The notes: a model not told the origin generated them from the sequence alone. Counted from the stretch's first letter, positions 25,090 through 38,430 are shown. The stretch: 64,000 nt of DNA from Proteles cristata cristata (GCA_017311185.1 JAESUZ010004907.1:868001-932000), one strand, 5' to 3'. Numbers and translations are program-made.

Positions 25090-27732
25090 ATGTAGCATTT
25101 TTCTAAGGACAAGTCTCTTTGCCTGTTACTGCTGACAGAGAACATTTATGAATGCCTCAGCAACCCAGAGTAACTGGGTACAGCCGTTTTCAGCATCTCT
25201 GGTTATAATCAGCAATATTAAGGGTAATGTATTCACTGACATCAAATAACTAATTTACAAAATAAATAAAGTGGTAGAACTATAAAATCATCTGCTCTCA
25301 TGGTAAGAAAACGAAGAGACTATTAATAATAAGCATGGAAGTGTATGTGGGGGGAAGCCTGATTTTTCTCTCTCATCGTTTAAAAGCTTAATCTCCAAAT
25401 ATACCCATCGCCGTGTTTTGTTAAGAGACAATTTTGGTAATCTGCAAAAGGATTTGTTCTAATAAAAATATTTTCCTATGCGAGAGTTGAGAATCCCCAA
25501 GGCAATTCCTACATAGTAACTTCCTTTAATTGTGCAATATTTAGTTTAAAAAGCCACCTCGTCCTCCCCGCTCTCATGAAGATTGAGTGAGCTTGTCTCT
25601 TTGAACCAGTTTTGAATGAATTGACAGAAGGGAGCGACAGTTTCTCTGCGGTGTCTTCTGAGTTTGGTCACTCACCACCCTGTGTCCACCTTCCTGGGAA
25701 GATGACCTGGGGCTCCCTTCACAGAGGGGCTCAGGGCCGGGACAGGCAGGAGAGCCTGGGCTCAGAGGCGGACCGCCGGACCACATCCGGAGTGCTTGAG
25801 AGAAGGCTGTCCCCAGGACAGACAGGCCACATTTCTCCCCAGCATGTGTAACATCCCCACTGATGACCTCTGGAGTTTCCGACCGTGTCGGCAGAGGGCA
25901 CCGGGGCAGTACCTTTGAGGGCACAGTGAAGGACAGGACTGAGATTTGCGCCCATCGGCTCTGTGCTTAAGGACCAAAGCCAACCTCTGGCAAGCCCAGT
26001 GCGGGGAGAAGACAGCCCAGTGGGTGGCAGGAGACACAACTTCACCTCTTCTGGGGCCTCATCCCCTCATCTGGGGTGAGGTGCTTGCATGAGATTCCCA
26101 AGATCCTTCCTCCCTCCGAACCATGTGGTTCTGAGCAGCTGAGAATGAGTGAGCGCTTTCCAATTTCAAAATGGCGCATGGGAATATTGGCCCATGACTG
26201 CATCATGTTCTTGGGACAATATTCTCTGCAGGACGAATTGTCCTTGTCGGGGATTGTGAACTTGGTATTAAAGCCCGTGCTGGCCTGCACACTTGTCTTC
26301 GCTTCTTATCCCCTCATACCAGGACCGGCGGCCCAAACGTCCACCGCTACTGACCTGACTATACACAGCAGGCCCTGTCTATTAAGGCGGCCTTTGGCGT
26401 CGTTGAGAATACTACATAAAAGTCATTACTTTCAGCTCACAAGACTGGCGGGTGCCGGTTTATTTGAATACCAGGGCGCCCGCCTCAGAAAGCTCACTGT
26501 CTTGCTTTCACATTGTTTGCTTTCTTCGTGGAAGAAAAGGCGAGCAAATGGGTAAACAGAGGCAGACGCTCAGGAAGGCTCCAGCAGGCACTCCCATCTG
26601 CTCCGTGCCATCTGACCTTACAAAGCAGTTACTAGAACAAAGCCGGCGTGAAAGGGTTATGTGAGAAAGGTAGTGTGGGTAACTGCTTCACACCTCATTT
26701 CCTTTTTGTTTCCGTCCCTCTCCTCTCCATCTCCTCTGTCATCCCCTATCTCCCTAATAACTTTCAGCACCCTGATACTTCCCAATGACCGTGTTCTGAG
26801 CTTAAGAGTTTTAATTTGAACTCTGTGGAGTGGAAGAAAGCAAAAGCATCTTCCCAGAAGAATCGAAAGCAGAAGGCAACGCCGGAGAAACAGGTGCGGT
26901 GCTATAGGATCTGTTTTAGACAACAAACTGCACCTACTTCAAAAATCATGAAGGTGGCGGAGGTTGCTCCTTCTTTTAATGCTTATATAATCTCTAACTT
27001 CTGTTCTTTTACTTTGGAATGCTGCAACCGCCCTGGTGAGGACAGAGCTGTGTATTCCCAGAGTTCCGGAGTGTAGACTTTGCTCCGATGCAGACCAAGT
27101 GCATTTAAGGAGATCGAATGGTAGGGGGCATGCCTGGAAACCGGGGGCCACATCGCGAGGACATTAATGGGACAAGCGTGAACTCGGCTCAGGGAGCACT
27201 GTGGCACGTGACCCTCCTCTGATGCCGGGACAGGTCCCTCGGGTGCGGCCAGGCACTGAGCGGCGCTGGCCACTAGAGGCTTCCGGTTCTCATCTTCTTC
27301 CAGGAAAGGAAAATCAGATCCCAGCCGCAGAGAACTGCATAAGCAAAAGTAATTACACAGTCCTGCTTGGTCCCTGACTCAGGGCTCAGAAGAGGCAACA
27401 GAAGCCCAAGCGAGAGAGAGACTTCCACGCACCAACGACCTGGCTACCTGCTGCCCTGTTTAATATCCACTTGAACGTTTCATGAAAATTTAAAATGAAT
27501 TGGAGAAGAAAGCGTGGCAGAGCCGAGGCACAAATGGTCCGCTGAACCAGGGCGCGCAATCCGGCTGGGGCGATGAGCCCAGGGCTCTGCCGGTTACCCC
27601 CTCCCTTGGAGAAGCTTGGAGAAGTGGGGCTAGAAGGGTCCCGTTATCTGTGGGGAGGGGACAGGGGTCCTGCTCTGGGTGGGGAGGGCTGGAAGGCACA
27701 GACACAAAGTGTGACTCTCACCCGCTTGAAGC

Positions 27733-27880
27733 AGCCTTTCTCAAACTTTAATGTGCCTGTGCACCCTGGGGGGTGTGTGTCCTGGAAACGCACAGTCTTG
27801 AAGTAGATGTGGGGAGGGGCCCTGGATTCTCCGTCTCTCTCAGATGCCAGGTCGATGCCTAGGAAGCTGGTCCAGCCCTT
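27733..27880 (+). mobile_element. MER5-like hAT DNA-transposon remnant
   Basis: 'cctttctcaaactttaatgtgcc' at the left edge followed by diverged MER5-like sequence ('gaggggccctggattctc'). Confidence 0.6.
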
Positions 27881-28447
27881 GAGGGGCAGTGGGAAAGGGA
27901 AGGCAGGCCACTGCCTTACCAGCCGGCATCAGGTCCGAACCCAGGCGCCTCTGACACAGAGGAAAACCAGCCAAGCTTTCTTGTTCCTTAAGTGAATTAA
28001 AGTCTGGGGCTCTGGGGGCACGGAAATAGCAACCAGAGAATTCAAAACCTTAAAAACCAAAGTGGCCTGAATCTCTCTAACCTCAGATCTGCCGTCTGCT
28101 CACAGGGGCTGCTGGGTAAAGACCAGGACCCTGTGCTGACGAGTAATGCTGGGGGGTGTGTGTCTGAACACACTGGGACTTTGAGCATTTGCAACCCTGG
28201 AGGCGGTTAGGGATAGAATATGAGCTTCAAAACATACAGTTTATATGAAAAACGCTTAAAGCTGAAGTTCCGACAATGCAGGCACCATGTGCCTCAGTGG
28301 CTCTGAGGTCAGGCTGATAATGGGGGACTGTGGCCTGTGTGAAGGGCCCTCCGGCTAAGGGCTGCCTCGGGGACCACGGTTCACTGTTAAGGCAGCAAAT
28401 CTAAATCTCTGCATAAACTCTCCCGATTTAAAAAATTCAATTTATGA

Positions 28448-28662
28448 GGGGCGCCTGGGTGGCTTAGTCGGTTAAGCGTCCGACTTTCGCTTAGGTCATG
28501 ATCTCGCGGTTCGTGGGTTGGAGCCCCGCGTCGGGCTCTGTGCTGACTGCCAGCTCAGAGCCTGGGGCCTGCTTCAGTCTATGACTCCTTCTCTCTCTGA
28601 CCCTCCCCTGCTCACGCTGTCTCTCTCTCTCCTAGAAATAAATAAAACATTAAAAAAAATTA
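28448..28662 (+). mobile_element. SINEC_Fc-type SINE (agtcac/tgact subfamily)
   Basis: GGGGCGCCTGGGTGGCTTAG start, GACTGCCAGCTCAGAGCC block and 'cctagaaataaataaaacatt' tail. TSD AAAAAATTCAATTTATGA versus AAAAAATTAAATTTATGA. Confidence 0.96.
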
Positions 28663-29889
28663 AAAAAATTAAATTTATGAAACGCTGTGGGCCAAATGCT
28701 TCTGAGAAGTAAAAACAAAGAGATAGTTAATGCCGAATTCGTCTTTCAATTTTAAATAGGAAGAAAGCATGGGAATTAGAGCCAGGACCTTGGGCTTGAA
28801 CACAGTCCCAGATTCACCCATAGAAATTTCTTAACTAGGAAAAGCCTGGCCATTTCCCATGTACTTTACTGCAGAGAGAAAAGGGGGTAACGTGGCCGTC
28901 AGGTGGGAGCCGTATTCCGCTTACAGCCACCACATGTGACCTTTTCTATGAACATCGGACGTGTTGAATTTGGGAAGCTTGAAAATGCGTTCAGTTCAAA
29001 CATTTCTGGAAGCAAATAACAAAGGCAGCAGTTTACCTTTGAGGTTAATAAGGGTTCGTGAAAACCGAACTTCTCATTTCCTAACATGACACATCACAAA
29101 ACACTGACAGCGCGTGTAAAATCGTGCCATGCTGCTCTCTGAGTTTTTTGTAATAGTATTTGTGCCACCGACTTAAGGCATCACACGCCAACTTGGTAGG
29201 AGGGTCACCCTCGCAGCTACATTCTTGGTTTTTCCCACTCAAAGACACACAAACACTCTTGTCAGTGCAGCAAAAATGCACGGTTTCACGTGACGGTGTT
29301 ACCCTTCGAATTCTTTACAAATTTAAGAGAAATGCACTCACAATACCGAGAGCTCACTGAATTGAACGGTAGACTGTGTGCACTCCGTTAGTACTTGGTG
29401 ATGGAATAATTCTGTGTAAGGTGTAAAGAAACAGGAAGTCGTGACCATTTAGACAAGATTCAAACAGCAAAGGATGACTACGAATTGAATAATGTTGGTG
29501 ACGAATGGGGTTCAGATCTGACCGGTAGTGGCCATCTGGAGTGAAGGCACGGGAGGTGGGGGCATCTGCCATCGGAGTGGCTGTCTACTGAGTTCATGGT
29601 ACATTCTGGAAACTTCAAAGGCAGCTGGTGGCTGGTGTGGAGCGCTAGGGAGATGGCGGTCACAGACCTACGGGGATGGGGGGGTCAGATGGGCCCTGGA
29701 TTTCAGGCAGAGTACATACCAGGAGCAGGCTGAAGGGCAAGGAAACATCAGTGACACGATCAGATCCGTGTTTTTAAGAACCCCTCCCTGACCACAGAGA
29801 AAGGGTGGGGTTAGAGAGGAGCCAGAAAGGGCCGTGGAGAGGCCAGGCCCAACCGTCCGGGGGAGGGGGACCGTGGCTTGGCTTGGAGC

Positions 29890-30045
29890 AGCCGCCTCTG
29901 GGTCTGGATCCCGGCTCAGCCCTGCAAAGGCTAGGTTGCTGCACCTTCCTGGGCCTCAGGCTTCCCATCTCCAAAATGGGCACAATAATAGTACCCAGCT
30001 CTCCACAGGACCTGAGAAGGTTAAATAAGGGCACAGACACTTTTC
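29890..30045 (+). repeat. MIR element
   Basis: 'gggcctcaggcttcccatctccaaaatgggcacaataatagtaccc' then 'gagaaggttaaataaggg' follow the MIR core. Confidence 0.85.
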
Positions 30046-32389
30046 ATTCCCATAACAATTATGAGGAAGGATCTCTGGGAACGCAGAGAAGTGTGGGTGG
30101 TATCGAGAGACGCTGGAAAAGGTCCACTGGGCTGAACTTGGAGACGCACTGGGTGTGTGAAGGTGATTCTGGTTCCCAGTTTGACTACCACCCCTTCCTT
30201 CCTCTGCACCCAGGCCGGAGCCAAACCCAACTACGGCCGTCCGTCCCTCCAAACCAGCTGTGTGGATTCACACGTCTGTCCTCACCTCTGTTTCAGAAGT
30301 TTCCTAACCAGCAGAATATCACGTTTGTCACGTCCTTCAAACACATCACGCACAGTAAACATCGTGGTTATCACAGAAAAGTATTTTCATCGAGGCAAAA
30401 CGCATCCATAAAGAACACTTCGCTCTGTGGGTTCAAGGGAGCAACGCCATTCCACTTGGAAGACATGAATGTGCCCATTTTCATTAACACGCCGCGGCTT
30501 CAACACGCTCCCGTCCAGCGCATTCTCATTCATATCCATTTCTTCCGTCCTGGGAGAATAACTCGCAAAAAATCGCATAAGCAAAGGAGGATATCAAAGG
30601 TGGGAAAGTGACGGGGGACGTTACAAAAGCAGGCTTCCAAAAAAGGCCGAACTTGCACGCTACAAACTGAACAGAAACGAAAAAATCGGAGGGCCCACCA
30701 TCAGGAAGCAGGAAGTCCAAACCGCCGCTCTTTCTGGACCTGCACTTTCTCAGTTACCCAGGGACGTGCCCCGTTCTTTCTCACGGCCGGTGAATGCCTC
30801 GCATCTCTGATGGTCCAATCTTTCCATTTTTGGCCACGGTGTTGCCGGCGACGTCAGCTCCGGGCCGTCGGGGAAGCCGTCTGCCTGCCAACCACACCAT
30901 CACCTCGCACGTCCCTGACAACCAGGGGCTTTTCCTGGCAACGTTCTGACTTTTGATTCCAGTATCCGAGTCATTTTTCAGCTCACTTTCCCGGATGGCT
31001 GGAGGAGGCCTTCAGAGATTATTTAATAACAAATCCTTGCCCTAGGTTCCCATTCCTTTGTTTTAATTTTCCACACGTGGGGTAAACCACTACCCCACTT
31101 TTGAGGCACCCCCTTTGAGCCCTGTCTCTTGGGGCGCATCCGTTCTGCGGGAGAGAAACGATGCTGGATTGAGGGCAGAGATGCTGGCCAGCCCTTCGCT
31201 TCTAGCGACTTCATGGCTACGGACTAAGCGGTGATGTCTAGCTCACTGGCCCTCGTATAATGGGCCGCGGCGCACGGGTGGGAGGGCACAGAACTTGTGC
31301 CTGTCTTTGGATCCACGTGTGAAAACGAATCTGACACCCAGGGTGCGCTGTGTTATGGAAACACCCTCCAGGTGGCGCTGGGAGCTGGGCCAGGCTGGCG
31401 GGAAGCGGGGGGCCCTTGCTACCCACAGTGTTTCCTCGTGAAGTCCGGTGGGAAAGCAGCACCCCGGGCGGTCTCAGGCTCTCTGCTCAGGGCTGTGATG
31501 TAGGACAGTGGCTCTGTATGTCCACCCTCCTCTCAAACAGGTGACATGAAGCTGTGTTTCCATGGTGGCGGTTTCCTGGGTGCGCACAGGTGTTTGGGAA
31601 AAGGTGAGCTGGGGTGATGGTAACTGGAATTCCCTCCCAAAGATTCACCCCGCAAAGGAAGCCCACAGCCCTGCACTGAGTGGGAGGGTGTGAGCACCCC
31701 CTAGCGGGGGGAAGGATGTGGCTGTCCCAGGGAGCCCAAAAGCTCCCAAAGAAAGGCAGCCCTGAAACCCCCCAAACCCAGGGGACCACACCAGATGACA
31801 GGCGTCAGAGCCCAGGACAGGGACCTTGTCATCTTCCCCTTAGCGCTCTGCCTGGCCTGCACATTCACACATCTCCCGGGACCTGCTCGGGTCAGAGGTG
31901 ACGCCTGCTTGTGACAGGGAAAGGAGCTGGGGCAAGAAGGGGGTGGGGGGCACATGTTTGTTGAGTCCCCTCCCCCACGGTAAGCCCTCCTCCCCTTCTC
32001 TTCTGAGCCAACACAGGCCAGAACTGGAAGAGGGAGAAACTAATTTAAACTGGAGGAGAGGCTGAAGTTTTGGTGGAGACAGAACGGTGGACTGGCCTCT
32101 TTCACTTCTGAAACTGATCTGAGACCTTTCAATTATTTAAGACTAACTGAAGAGGCTACGGGTCCCACCTGAGATTTCATCCCAGGGATGGAAAGGAGAA
32201 CTCGGGCAGGGTGAACTCCTTGGCCACAGAAAAAAGAGCACACTCACTTCCTGTTTACCCCTCAGGAATCCAGGCCAGAAAGCAAAAGGCCTCCATCTAC
32301 ACAGTATCCCTCAGGTTTTCTGTTTACCTGTTGACTCTCGGCCCCTCGTCAGTTCAGAGCCCAGGTCCAAGGGTCAAGGTCAACAGCCC

Positions 32390-32570
32390 TCAAAGGTCTG
32401 CAACCCTGGGAAGTTACTCAAGCTCGGCGTACCTCAGTTTCCTCGCTTATGGATAACGATCACTACCCTTCATGGCGCTGATGTGGGAATTCTGTGAGGT
32501 AGTACACTAAACGTGCTCAGCATGGACCTCAGCACCAAGTTTGTTCAGTAAATGTGAGCGGTTCTTAAAT
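32390..32570 (+). repeat. MIR element
   Basis: 'gggaagttactcaag', 'acctcagtttcctcgctta' and 'ttctgtgaggtagtacactaaacgtgctcagcatgg' follow MIR order. Confidence 0.8.
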
Positions 32571-32683
32571 TTCGTCCCGAGTGGCCACAACCTGGCGCTG
32601 ATAATCGCCGTCATTCGATCTCAAGCTTTACGGTAACTGAATGATCTTTTGTCTGAAAATGATTCCACTACTCTCCAGTGATT

Positions 32684-32717
32684 GTGTGTGTGTGCGTGCG
32701 TGTGTGCGCATGCGCAC
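32684..32717. repeat. Short GT/GC alternating purine-pyrimidine tract
   Basis: GTGTGTGTGTGCGTGCG followed by GCGCATGCGCAC; potential Z-DNA former. Confidence 0.85.
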
Positions 32718-33040
32718 AATTTCTGTCAAAGTGGATTGACTATGCAGTTTCTGTCTGAAAGGCCATTCGTATGACCCCGTTTTTATTTGAGTTACAGAGA
32801 AAATACGTGGTTTCAAATTTCAAAGCAAACAGTTATGTGAGTGAACCAGGCTAGGGTAAATAATAGAGCCATTATTAAAAATGAAATCAAACCTAAAATT
32901 GGGAGGAGTAAAAACAGTAGGTCCAATCTCAATCCACGATGGATTCTTTAATGTCACTCTCCAAGGTCATTTAGAAAATGCTTCGTTTTCATTTTGAGGT
33001 CAATCTGTTATTAAAAAATGCTGCGGGCCTCTTTTAAAAT

Positions 33041-33255
33041 TTTTTTAATGTTTTATTTATTTCTAGGAGAGAGAGACAGAGAGAGAGAGACAGCATGAGC
33101 AGGGGAGGGTCAGAGAGAGAGGGAGTCACAGGCAGGCTCCAGGCTCTGAGCTGGCAGTCAGCACAGAGCCCGGGCGGGGCTCGAACCCACGAACCGCGAG
33201 ATCATGACCTAAGCGAAAGTTGGACGCTTAACCGACTAAGCCACCCAGGCGCCCC
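33041..33255 (-). mobile_element. SINEC_Fc-type SINE (agtcac/tgact subfamily), perfect TSD
   Basis: 'tttctaggagagagag' start, CTGGCAGTCAGCACAGAGCC, terminal CCACCCAGGCGCCCC. Perfect 16-bp TSD GGGCCTCTTTTAAAAT at 33025 and 33256 suggests a young insertion. Confidence 0.97.
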
Positions 33256-33742
33256 GGGCCTCTTTTAAAATGTCTTTCTCCTATTTAAGACAATTAAAAT
33301 GAAACAGAGAATCAGAGGGGGAAAAAAATCACACTTCTGGTCCTATGTTCTTTCTTGGCCAAAGGGAAAGAAAATGTTAAAAGAGGGACACCGACTTGTT
33401 CCATTGTGGGGGGGGGACCTGCCTTTCACCTGAGATTACAGAAATCAAGGCTGCCTGTAGCCACTGCCAAGAAATCATTTGGCAATACAGTGGCTTGCTG
33501 AAGGAAAATAACTGTAAGTAATTATAAAGCAGGGCCACTAGAATTTGTAATGAAACCCGAAAGACTCCTTGCCTTGTCTAAACAAACATAAAAGGATCCC
33601 ACCTGCAGCCCACTTTTTATCCTCTCCTAGAGTTTCACGCGGCTTCATGTTCAGCTGTGAGAATGTGGGAGGCCATGGACAAATTCTAAATGAAAGTCAA
33701 GTTCAAGGGACTACAATCCTTTTTTGAAGACTAGCATGCTCA

Positions 33743-33969
33743 GGGTGCCCGGGTGGCTCAGTCGGTTAAGCGTCCGACTTTAGCTCAGGTCATGATCTCG
33801 TGGTCTGTGAGTCCGAGCCCTGCGTCGGGCTCTGTGCTGACAGTTCGGAGCCTGGAGCCTGCTTTGGATTCTGTGTCTCTCCCTCTCTCTCTGCCCCTCC
33901 CATGCTCATACTCTGCTCTCTCAATAAAAAATAAACATTAAAAAATTTTTTTTAAAATAAAAAAAAAAA
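33743..33969 (+). mobile_element. SINEC_Fc-type SINE
   Basis: GGGTGCCCGGGTGGCTCAGT start, AT-rich tail with A11. Weak TSD around GACTAGCATGC / GACTGTATGCC. Confidence 0.95.
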
Positions 33970-35500
33970 GACTGTATGCCCAAATCACAGGCTTTAGAAG
34001 ACTTGTTTGGTAACGTGGGTCTCAGTGTTAGCTGATTCCGGTAGTTAGGCAGACTGAGAGCCCCTCTGCCCGATCTCAAAGATCAGGAACTCTAAAAGCG
34101 GTGTGTGTTATGCATGGAGACACTGTGAGAAGGCTGCCTTACCCTCGCAATTACCAACCCCTCCCTGCCGGCTGTCTGGTCCCCCTGTGTAAGCAAGAGG
34201 GTAAATACTTGTGAGTGGCCCCTGATGGCCCTCCCCAGAATCCAGGGCTGAGTAGATTTGGGGACCCTGCATCTAAATTGTCCCACCAACATTGATTTTA
34301 ACCATCTGGACTTTGCATATTGCTTTTCCCTTGAGCTCTGTCGATCTGCACTCTACGGCAATGGCAGCACATACATTTGATAGCAAAAATTCAGTGCGGC
34401 AGTAAGATCGAAACTTTATTTCTGAAAATATTTTAAATTTCTGGTGATCGGCCTTGGGGCGAAGGAGATTCACTCTGGAATAAACATTAACATGTGTTAG
34501 AACTGTGAAGCCTTTTCAACTTGAAGGGTGAAAAAGTAAAGGAGCATTTCTTATGGATAGTGGGCCACGTTCGCTGTAAGTGGATCAGGTAAATTCTTTT
34601 GTATCACGTTTGAAAATTAACCTGTTCATAATGACCATTTCTTCTAAAGCATATATAATGTCCCGAGGACTGAATAATGCCTCTTATAGGTGTTTACATT
34701 CCAACCGGCCAATATCTCTAAAGCAAGGGCTACCCCCATGTTACCGATGAGAAAACTGATGTCCAAATCGTCTAAGGTATTCAGTACTGAGTGGCTGTAG
34801 GCTCTACACCCAGGTCTGTATAGTACCCGTTGGCAGACGTCACCGTGTCACACGGTCACTCCGGAGCTCTTAATGATGTAGCTTTGCATGTTTTGTATTT
34901 GAGGAATATGGCTAAGGAATCCACACCCATTATATTTTAGATCCTAAAAACCTACTCTTTTGGCTCTTTGCTGTTTTCTGCCAGCTCCCCCGAGAAGGGA
35001 GAGAAGGAATAGAAATCTCCTTACTTTTTGTTAAATCAAATCACCATGCTATTTGCTAACACCTTAAATGCACAAGTGGAGAAGGTGAAGTGTTTACAAA
35101 TTGGGTTCCATTAATTTAATTTTCTTTCTTGATACCACTGACTGCAGATCTATCAGCATTAACTGAACTTGGATGAAAATACGGAGAGCTCTATTATAAA
35201 GAACAACCAGCAACATAAGACCGTGATTTCATTCTGTCTTCCTACACAGGGCATCAGAGAGTGGGCATCAGAGAGCGGGCATCAGAGAGCAGGCATCTCA
35301 CGCTTTTTGTTACCATTTCCAGGAAAGCTGCCAGCCTTGCACACAGTAGGCACTGAGTTGAACTCAAATGCTAAACACTCCATGGAATATGTAGCCCATC
35401 AATTTATATTGCAGAGACTCAATGAAGACATCAGGTATAAAGTTTGGGAAGTGAAACTTGGAAGGAATTGTTTATAAATTTGGAATCACACTCAAATCAC
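33970..35500. other. Unique non-coding sequence with an antisense MIR relic
   Basis: 34715-34835 ('gttaccgatgagaaaactgatgtcc ... acacccaggtctg') is a degenerate minus-strand MIR. A 14-bp tandem repeat sits at 35249. No gene. Confidence 0.5.
35249..35297. repeat. 14-bp tandem repeat, 3.5 copies
   Basis: GGGCATCAGAGAGT/C repeats at 35249, 35263 and 35277, then a partial copy at 35291. Confidence 0.95.
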
Positions 35501-35513
35501 CTCCTTTTTTTTA

Positions 35514-35719
35514 TTAATATTTAAGAAAAAAATTTTTTGAGACAGAGATAGAGCATAAGCATCAGAGGGGCAGAGACAGAGGGAGACACAGAGTCCCTAG
35601 CAGGCTCCAGGCTCTGAGCTGTCAGCACAGAGTCTGATGCGGGGCTCGAACCCATGACCTGTGGGATCATGACCTGAGTCGAAGTTGGATGCTCAACCGA
35701 TGAGGCCCCCAGGCACCCC
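35514..35719 (-). mobile_element. SINEC_Fc-type SINE, diverged
   Basis: GGGGCTCGAACCCATGACCT and terminal CCCCCAGGCACCCC. Flanked by diverged CCTCCTTTTT-like target copies. Confidence 0.92.
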
Positions 35720-36633
35720 AGAGTGCCTCCTTTTGATTGGCGAGTATGGTCCAATAGCCCAAGATGGCATAGAAATTGCTCTTTCACAACTTCATGGACA
35801 CGTTAGCACTGAATTGTGTGTAGGGCACAAATACTGTGCAAAGGGAAATCAATGCAAGGTAGAATTTTAAAGAAAAGCCAGTAGGTTCACTTAAAAACAA
35901 ACAAAACGCTGCTGATCTCACTGGCCAAGGAACACCTAGCATTATTTTCAATTTCTCGAATAGCTGTTAGTACAGCAGTTGTTAGAATGAGTTCTTTGCC
36001 TCAAACATACTCAAGAAAGACTACAGTATTTTCTCATTTTTAAGGATTCAGACTGAACCGTGGGACAAAAAATAATTTTCAAAATAAGATACGTAAGTGG
36101 CTAGACACCTGTTTTTGCTAGACACATATTTTAACCTTGAGCATTTCACACATCTCACACAAATCGTTTCCAAACCTAGAATGCCACAAGGTAAGGCTTC
36201 GCCACGATTTGCACGCAAAGTAATATTTTGGGGTCCAAGTGATAAGAGGCTCAGGAATGACTCATAAGTTCATTCGACTCGCCCGGGCCCATTCCAGCAC
36301 CAAAGAAAGCAACAGGCACAGGGCCAAACTGTTGGCTCTGCGAGGCAGCTTAGTCTGGAGGTTCTGGAGGGAGGCACTGGGTGTGTGGCCACAGCCCTCT
36401 CCCACCTGTCCACCCTCCCCTGACGCCAGGACCCCCTCTTCCTGGCCATGCCCTCTGATGCCCGCTTCCAGTTTCTGCTCCCCACCCTGGAGGCCCCCAG
36501 CCCTCCTCTGCCGGGCTTGACCAGAGCCTCAAAGCTGGAGAAAGGGTCCCCTAGGCCCTTGAGAAGCCTTTTCTGACCTCTCTGTCTGCATCTGGTCCTT
36601 TCTTCCCTCTGGTCCTTATAGTCAAGAGGCAGT

Positions 36634-36846
36634 GGGGCGCCTGGGTGGCTCAGTCGGCTAAGCATCCAATTTCAGCTCAGGTCATGGTCTCACGGTTCAG
36701 GAGTTCGAGCCCCGTGTCGGGCTCTGTGCTGATAGCTCAGAGCCTGGAGCCTGTCTTCCGATTCTGTATCTCCCTCTCTCTCTGACCCTCCCTTGCTCAT
36801 GCTGTCTCCCTCTATCTCAGAAATAAATAAAACATTAAAAAAAAAA
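36634..36846 (+). mobile_element. SINEC_Fc-type SINE
   Basis: GGGGCGCCTGGGTGGCTCAG start, tail AAATAAATAAAACATTAAAA. TSD AAGAGGCAGT / AAGAGGTAGT. Confidence 0.96.
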
Positions 36847-37659
36847 AAGAGGTAGTATAGCCCTCTCCTCTCCCACCCACGCACACTGAGGATGGGCTGC
36901 CCAGTTCTCATCCACCCAGCCCAGCACCTCATGCTGGTGACGGCAGAGTTTAGAGATCTCATGCAGGGACCCTTGTCCGACACGAGTCCAGTTCAGGGGC
37001 TGTCTTTGCCTCCGTGTTAAAACAGGGAAGCTATAACTACCCAAAAAGCTTTGCAGCTTCCCCATGCCCTGTTGCCCAAACAAACACATACAGACAAAAC
37101 ACTGCTCACTTAAGAAGGTCTCTACTGGTAACAGTCATCTCAGATCTACAGGACAAGTAATCTTATTAAAAAAAACAAACTACTGACATTGCTGGATGAA
37201 CATAATGCATCTTTCATGAGCTCTAAAAACTCTGCCTTCCATATCCACTCCCATGCAAGGTTCTTTTTCACTACCTCCTTCATGCCTTCACTTTAAAATG
37301 ATGCTATCAGCCTTTATCTTGATTAATTTTAAGCTTCTGTTTACTAAAGAAAAATGACTCATTCAAAGTGAAAAAAAAGGACGGGCTTTTTCAAATATTT
37401 TTTTCCTCAGTCTCTAGCAACTTTTTGTTGTTATTTTTTAGCGAAATATGGCATTTTCCTTTTTTTTTAAACAGGAAAGAATTATTTTGCTTGGGCCAAA
37501 AGGAAGCTGTGGATGTTTAGTGCTTCACAATCTCTCAAGCTTTTGATTTTAGCCACAATCCTTAGGTCTCAAAAGAGAAAAACAGTAGCAACCATTTGTG
37601 GGGATACCTTTCCTCTGCCAGACCTCACACCAGATGGGATGGATGCCTTACGTTTATCA

Positions 37660-37800
37660 GCCTCAGCCTCACATTTATCATGTGTCCCACTTAGCAGATG
37701 AAAAACCTGAGGCTCGGAAGTTTAAGGGACTCGTGTGAAGCTGGTCAGTTTGAGGAGCTTCCTGTCGACCTCAGGTCTGTTTTCTAAACCCGTGCTTGGC
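37660..37800 (-). repeat. MIR fragment
   Basis: 'cacttagcagatgaaaaacctgaggctcggaagtttaagggactcg' is antisense MIR core. Confidence 0.65.
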
Positions 37801-38430
37801 TCTGCACAGCCAGGGAAACATCTGTGTCTGCAGGGAGCGACGAGGGGCCAGATCTGGATGCGAGCCAGGAAGGAAGGGGGGACAGAACAGAGCGGGCACC
37901 CTCCTCACCACCCCCAACCCAGATGGTGCCAGGCCTGAGGCTGCTTTCCTAACAGAACCTCCTTCCTGCTGTGGGGGCAGAACCTGGGAGACAGTGCAGT
38001 TCGTGGTACCGGCTGTGGCAGAGGATAAACCAGGGAGGGGGAGTGTGTTCGAGGCAGGAAGGTGGCCCGAAAACTCTGTGAGAAGGTATTCATAAAATAT
38101 GAAAAATAGGCTCAATAAATCCTACTTGTGGTGCAGACAATACAAAAGCTCTGTTGGTGAGAATCTCCAAGAGCATCTCAAAATTGCACTACACCCTCTG
38201 TGGGAAATAATTACTCTAATATCTTGCTAAGGGAATTACAGCATCTTCCTAACAACAGAAAAATGACAATCTAGTCATCACCTGATGAGATAAAAACCAC
38301 ATTCTGTCTGGACGAAGCCTGAGCCCACCTGTGGGCATGAACCCTTGGGTCACGGAACCCACTGAATACGACAAAGACAGCTATGATCTCCCTGCCCTCA
38401 AGGGAACAGGTCCCTAAAGGGATGGGTTCA

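Larger units (their letters stand above)
24262..28447. other. Upstream intron/flank of FAM110B, no gene seen
   Basis: Unique moderately AT-rich sequence with one SINE (24881-25089) and a MER5-like remnant (27733-27880). Open frames here, such as one of 159 codons near 26076, match nothing I recognise and have no codon structure I trust. Because the human gene spans over 100 kb upstream of its coding exon, this is inferred to be intron. Confidence 0.5.
28681..33040. other. Non-coding stretch, presumed FAM110B intron
   Basis: MIR fragments at 29890 and 32390, a GT/GC run at 32684, otherwise unique. 30700-30930 is locally CpG-rich with a CRE-like GACGTCAG at 30850. No gene is recognisable. Confidence 0.4.

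Noticed and set aside
26076..26555. 159-codon plus-strand open frame
   Set aside because: No recognisable domain, no splice or promoter context, ordinary non-coding composition.
28448..28662. tRNA gene call from the tRNA-like 5' half of SINEs
   Set aside because: The A and B box similarity in these elements comes from their tRNA ancestry; they have a SINE body, tail and TSD and no intact cloverleaf, so none is annotated as tRNA.
29805..30611. 268-codon plus-strand open frame
   Set aside because: It begins at GTG; the first ATG (29976) lies inside a MIR and leaves ~211 codons. The product resembles nothing I know, and one such frame is not surprising in 64 kb.
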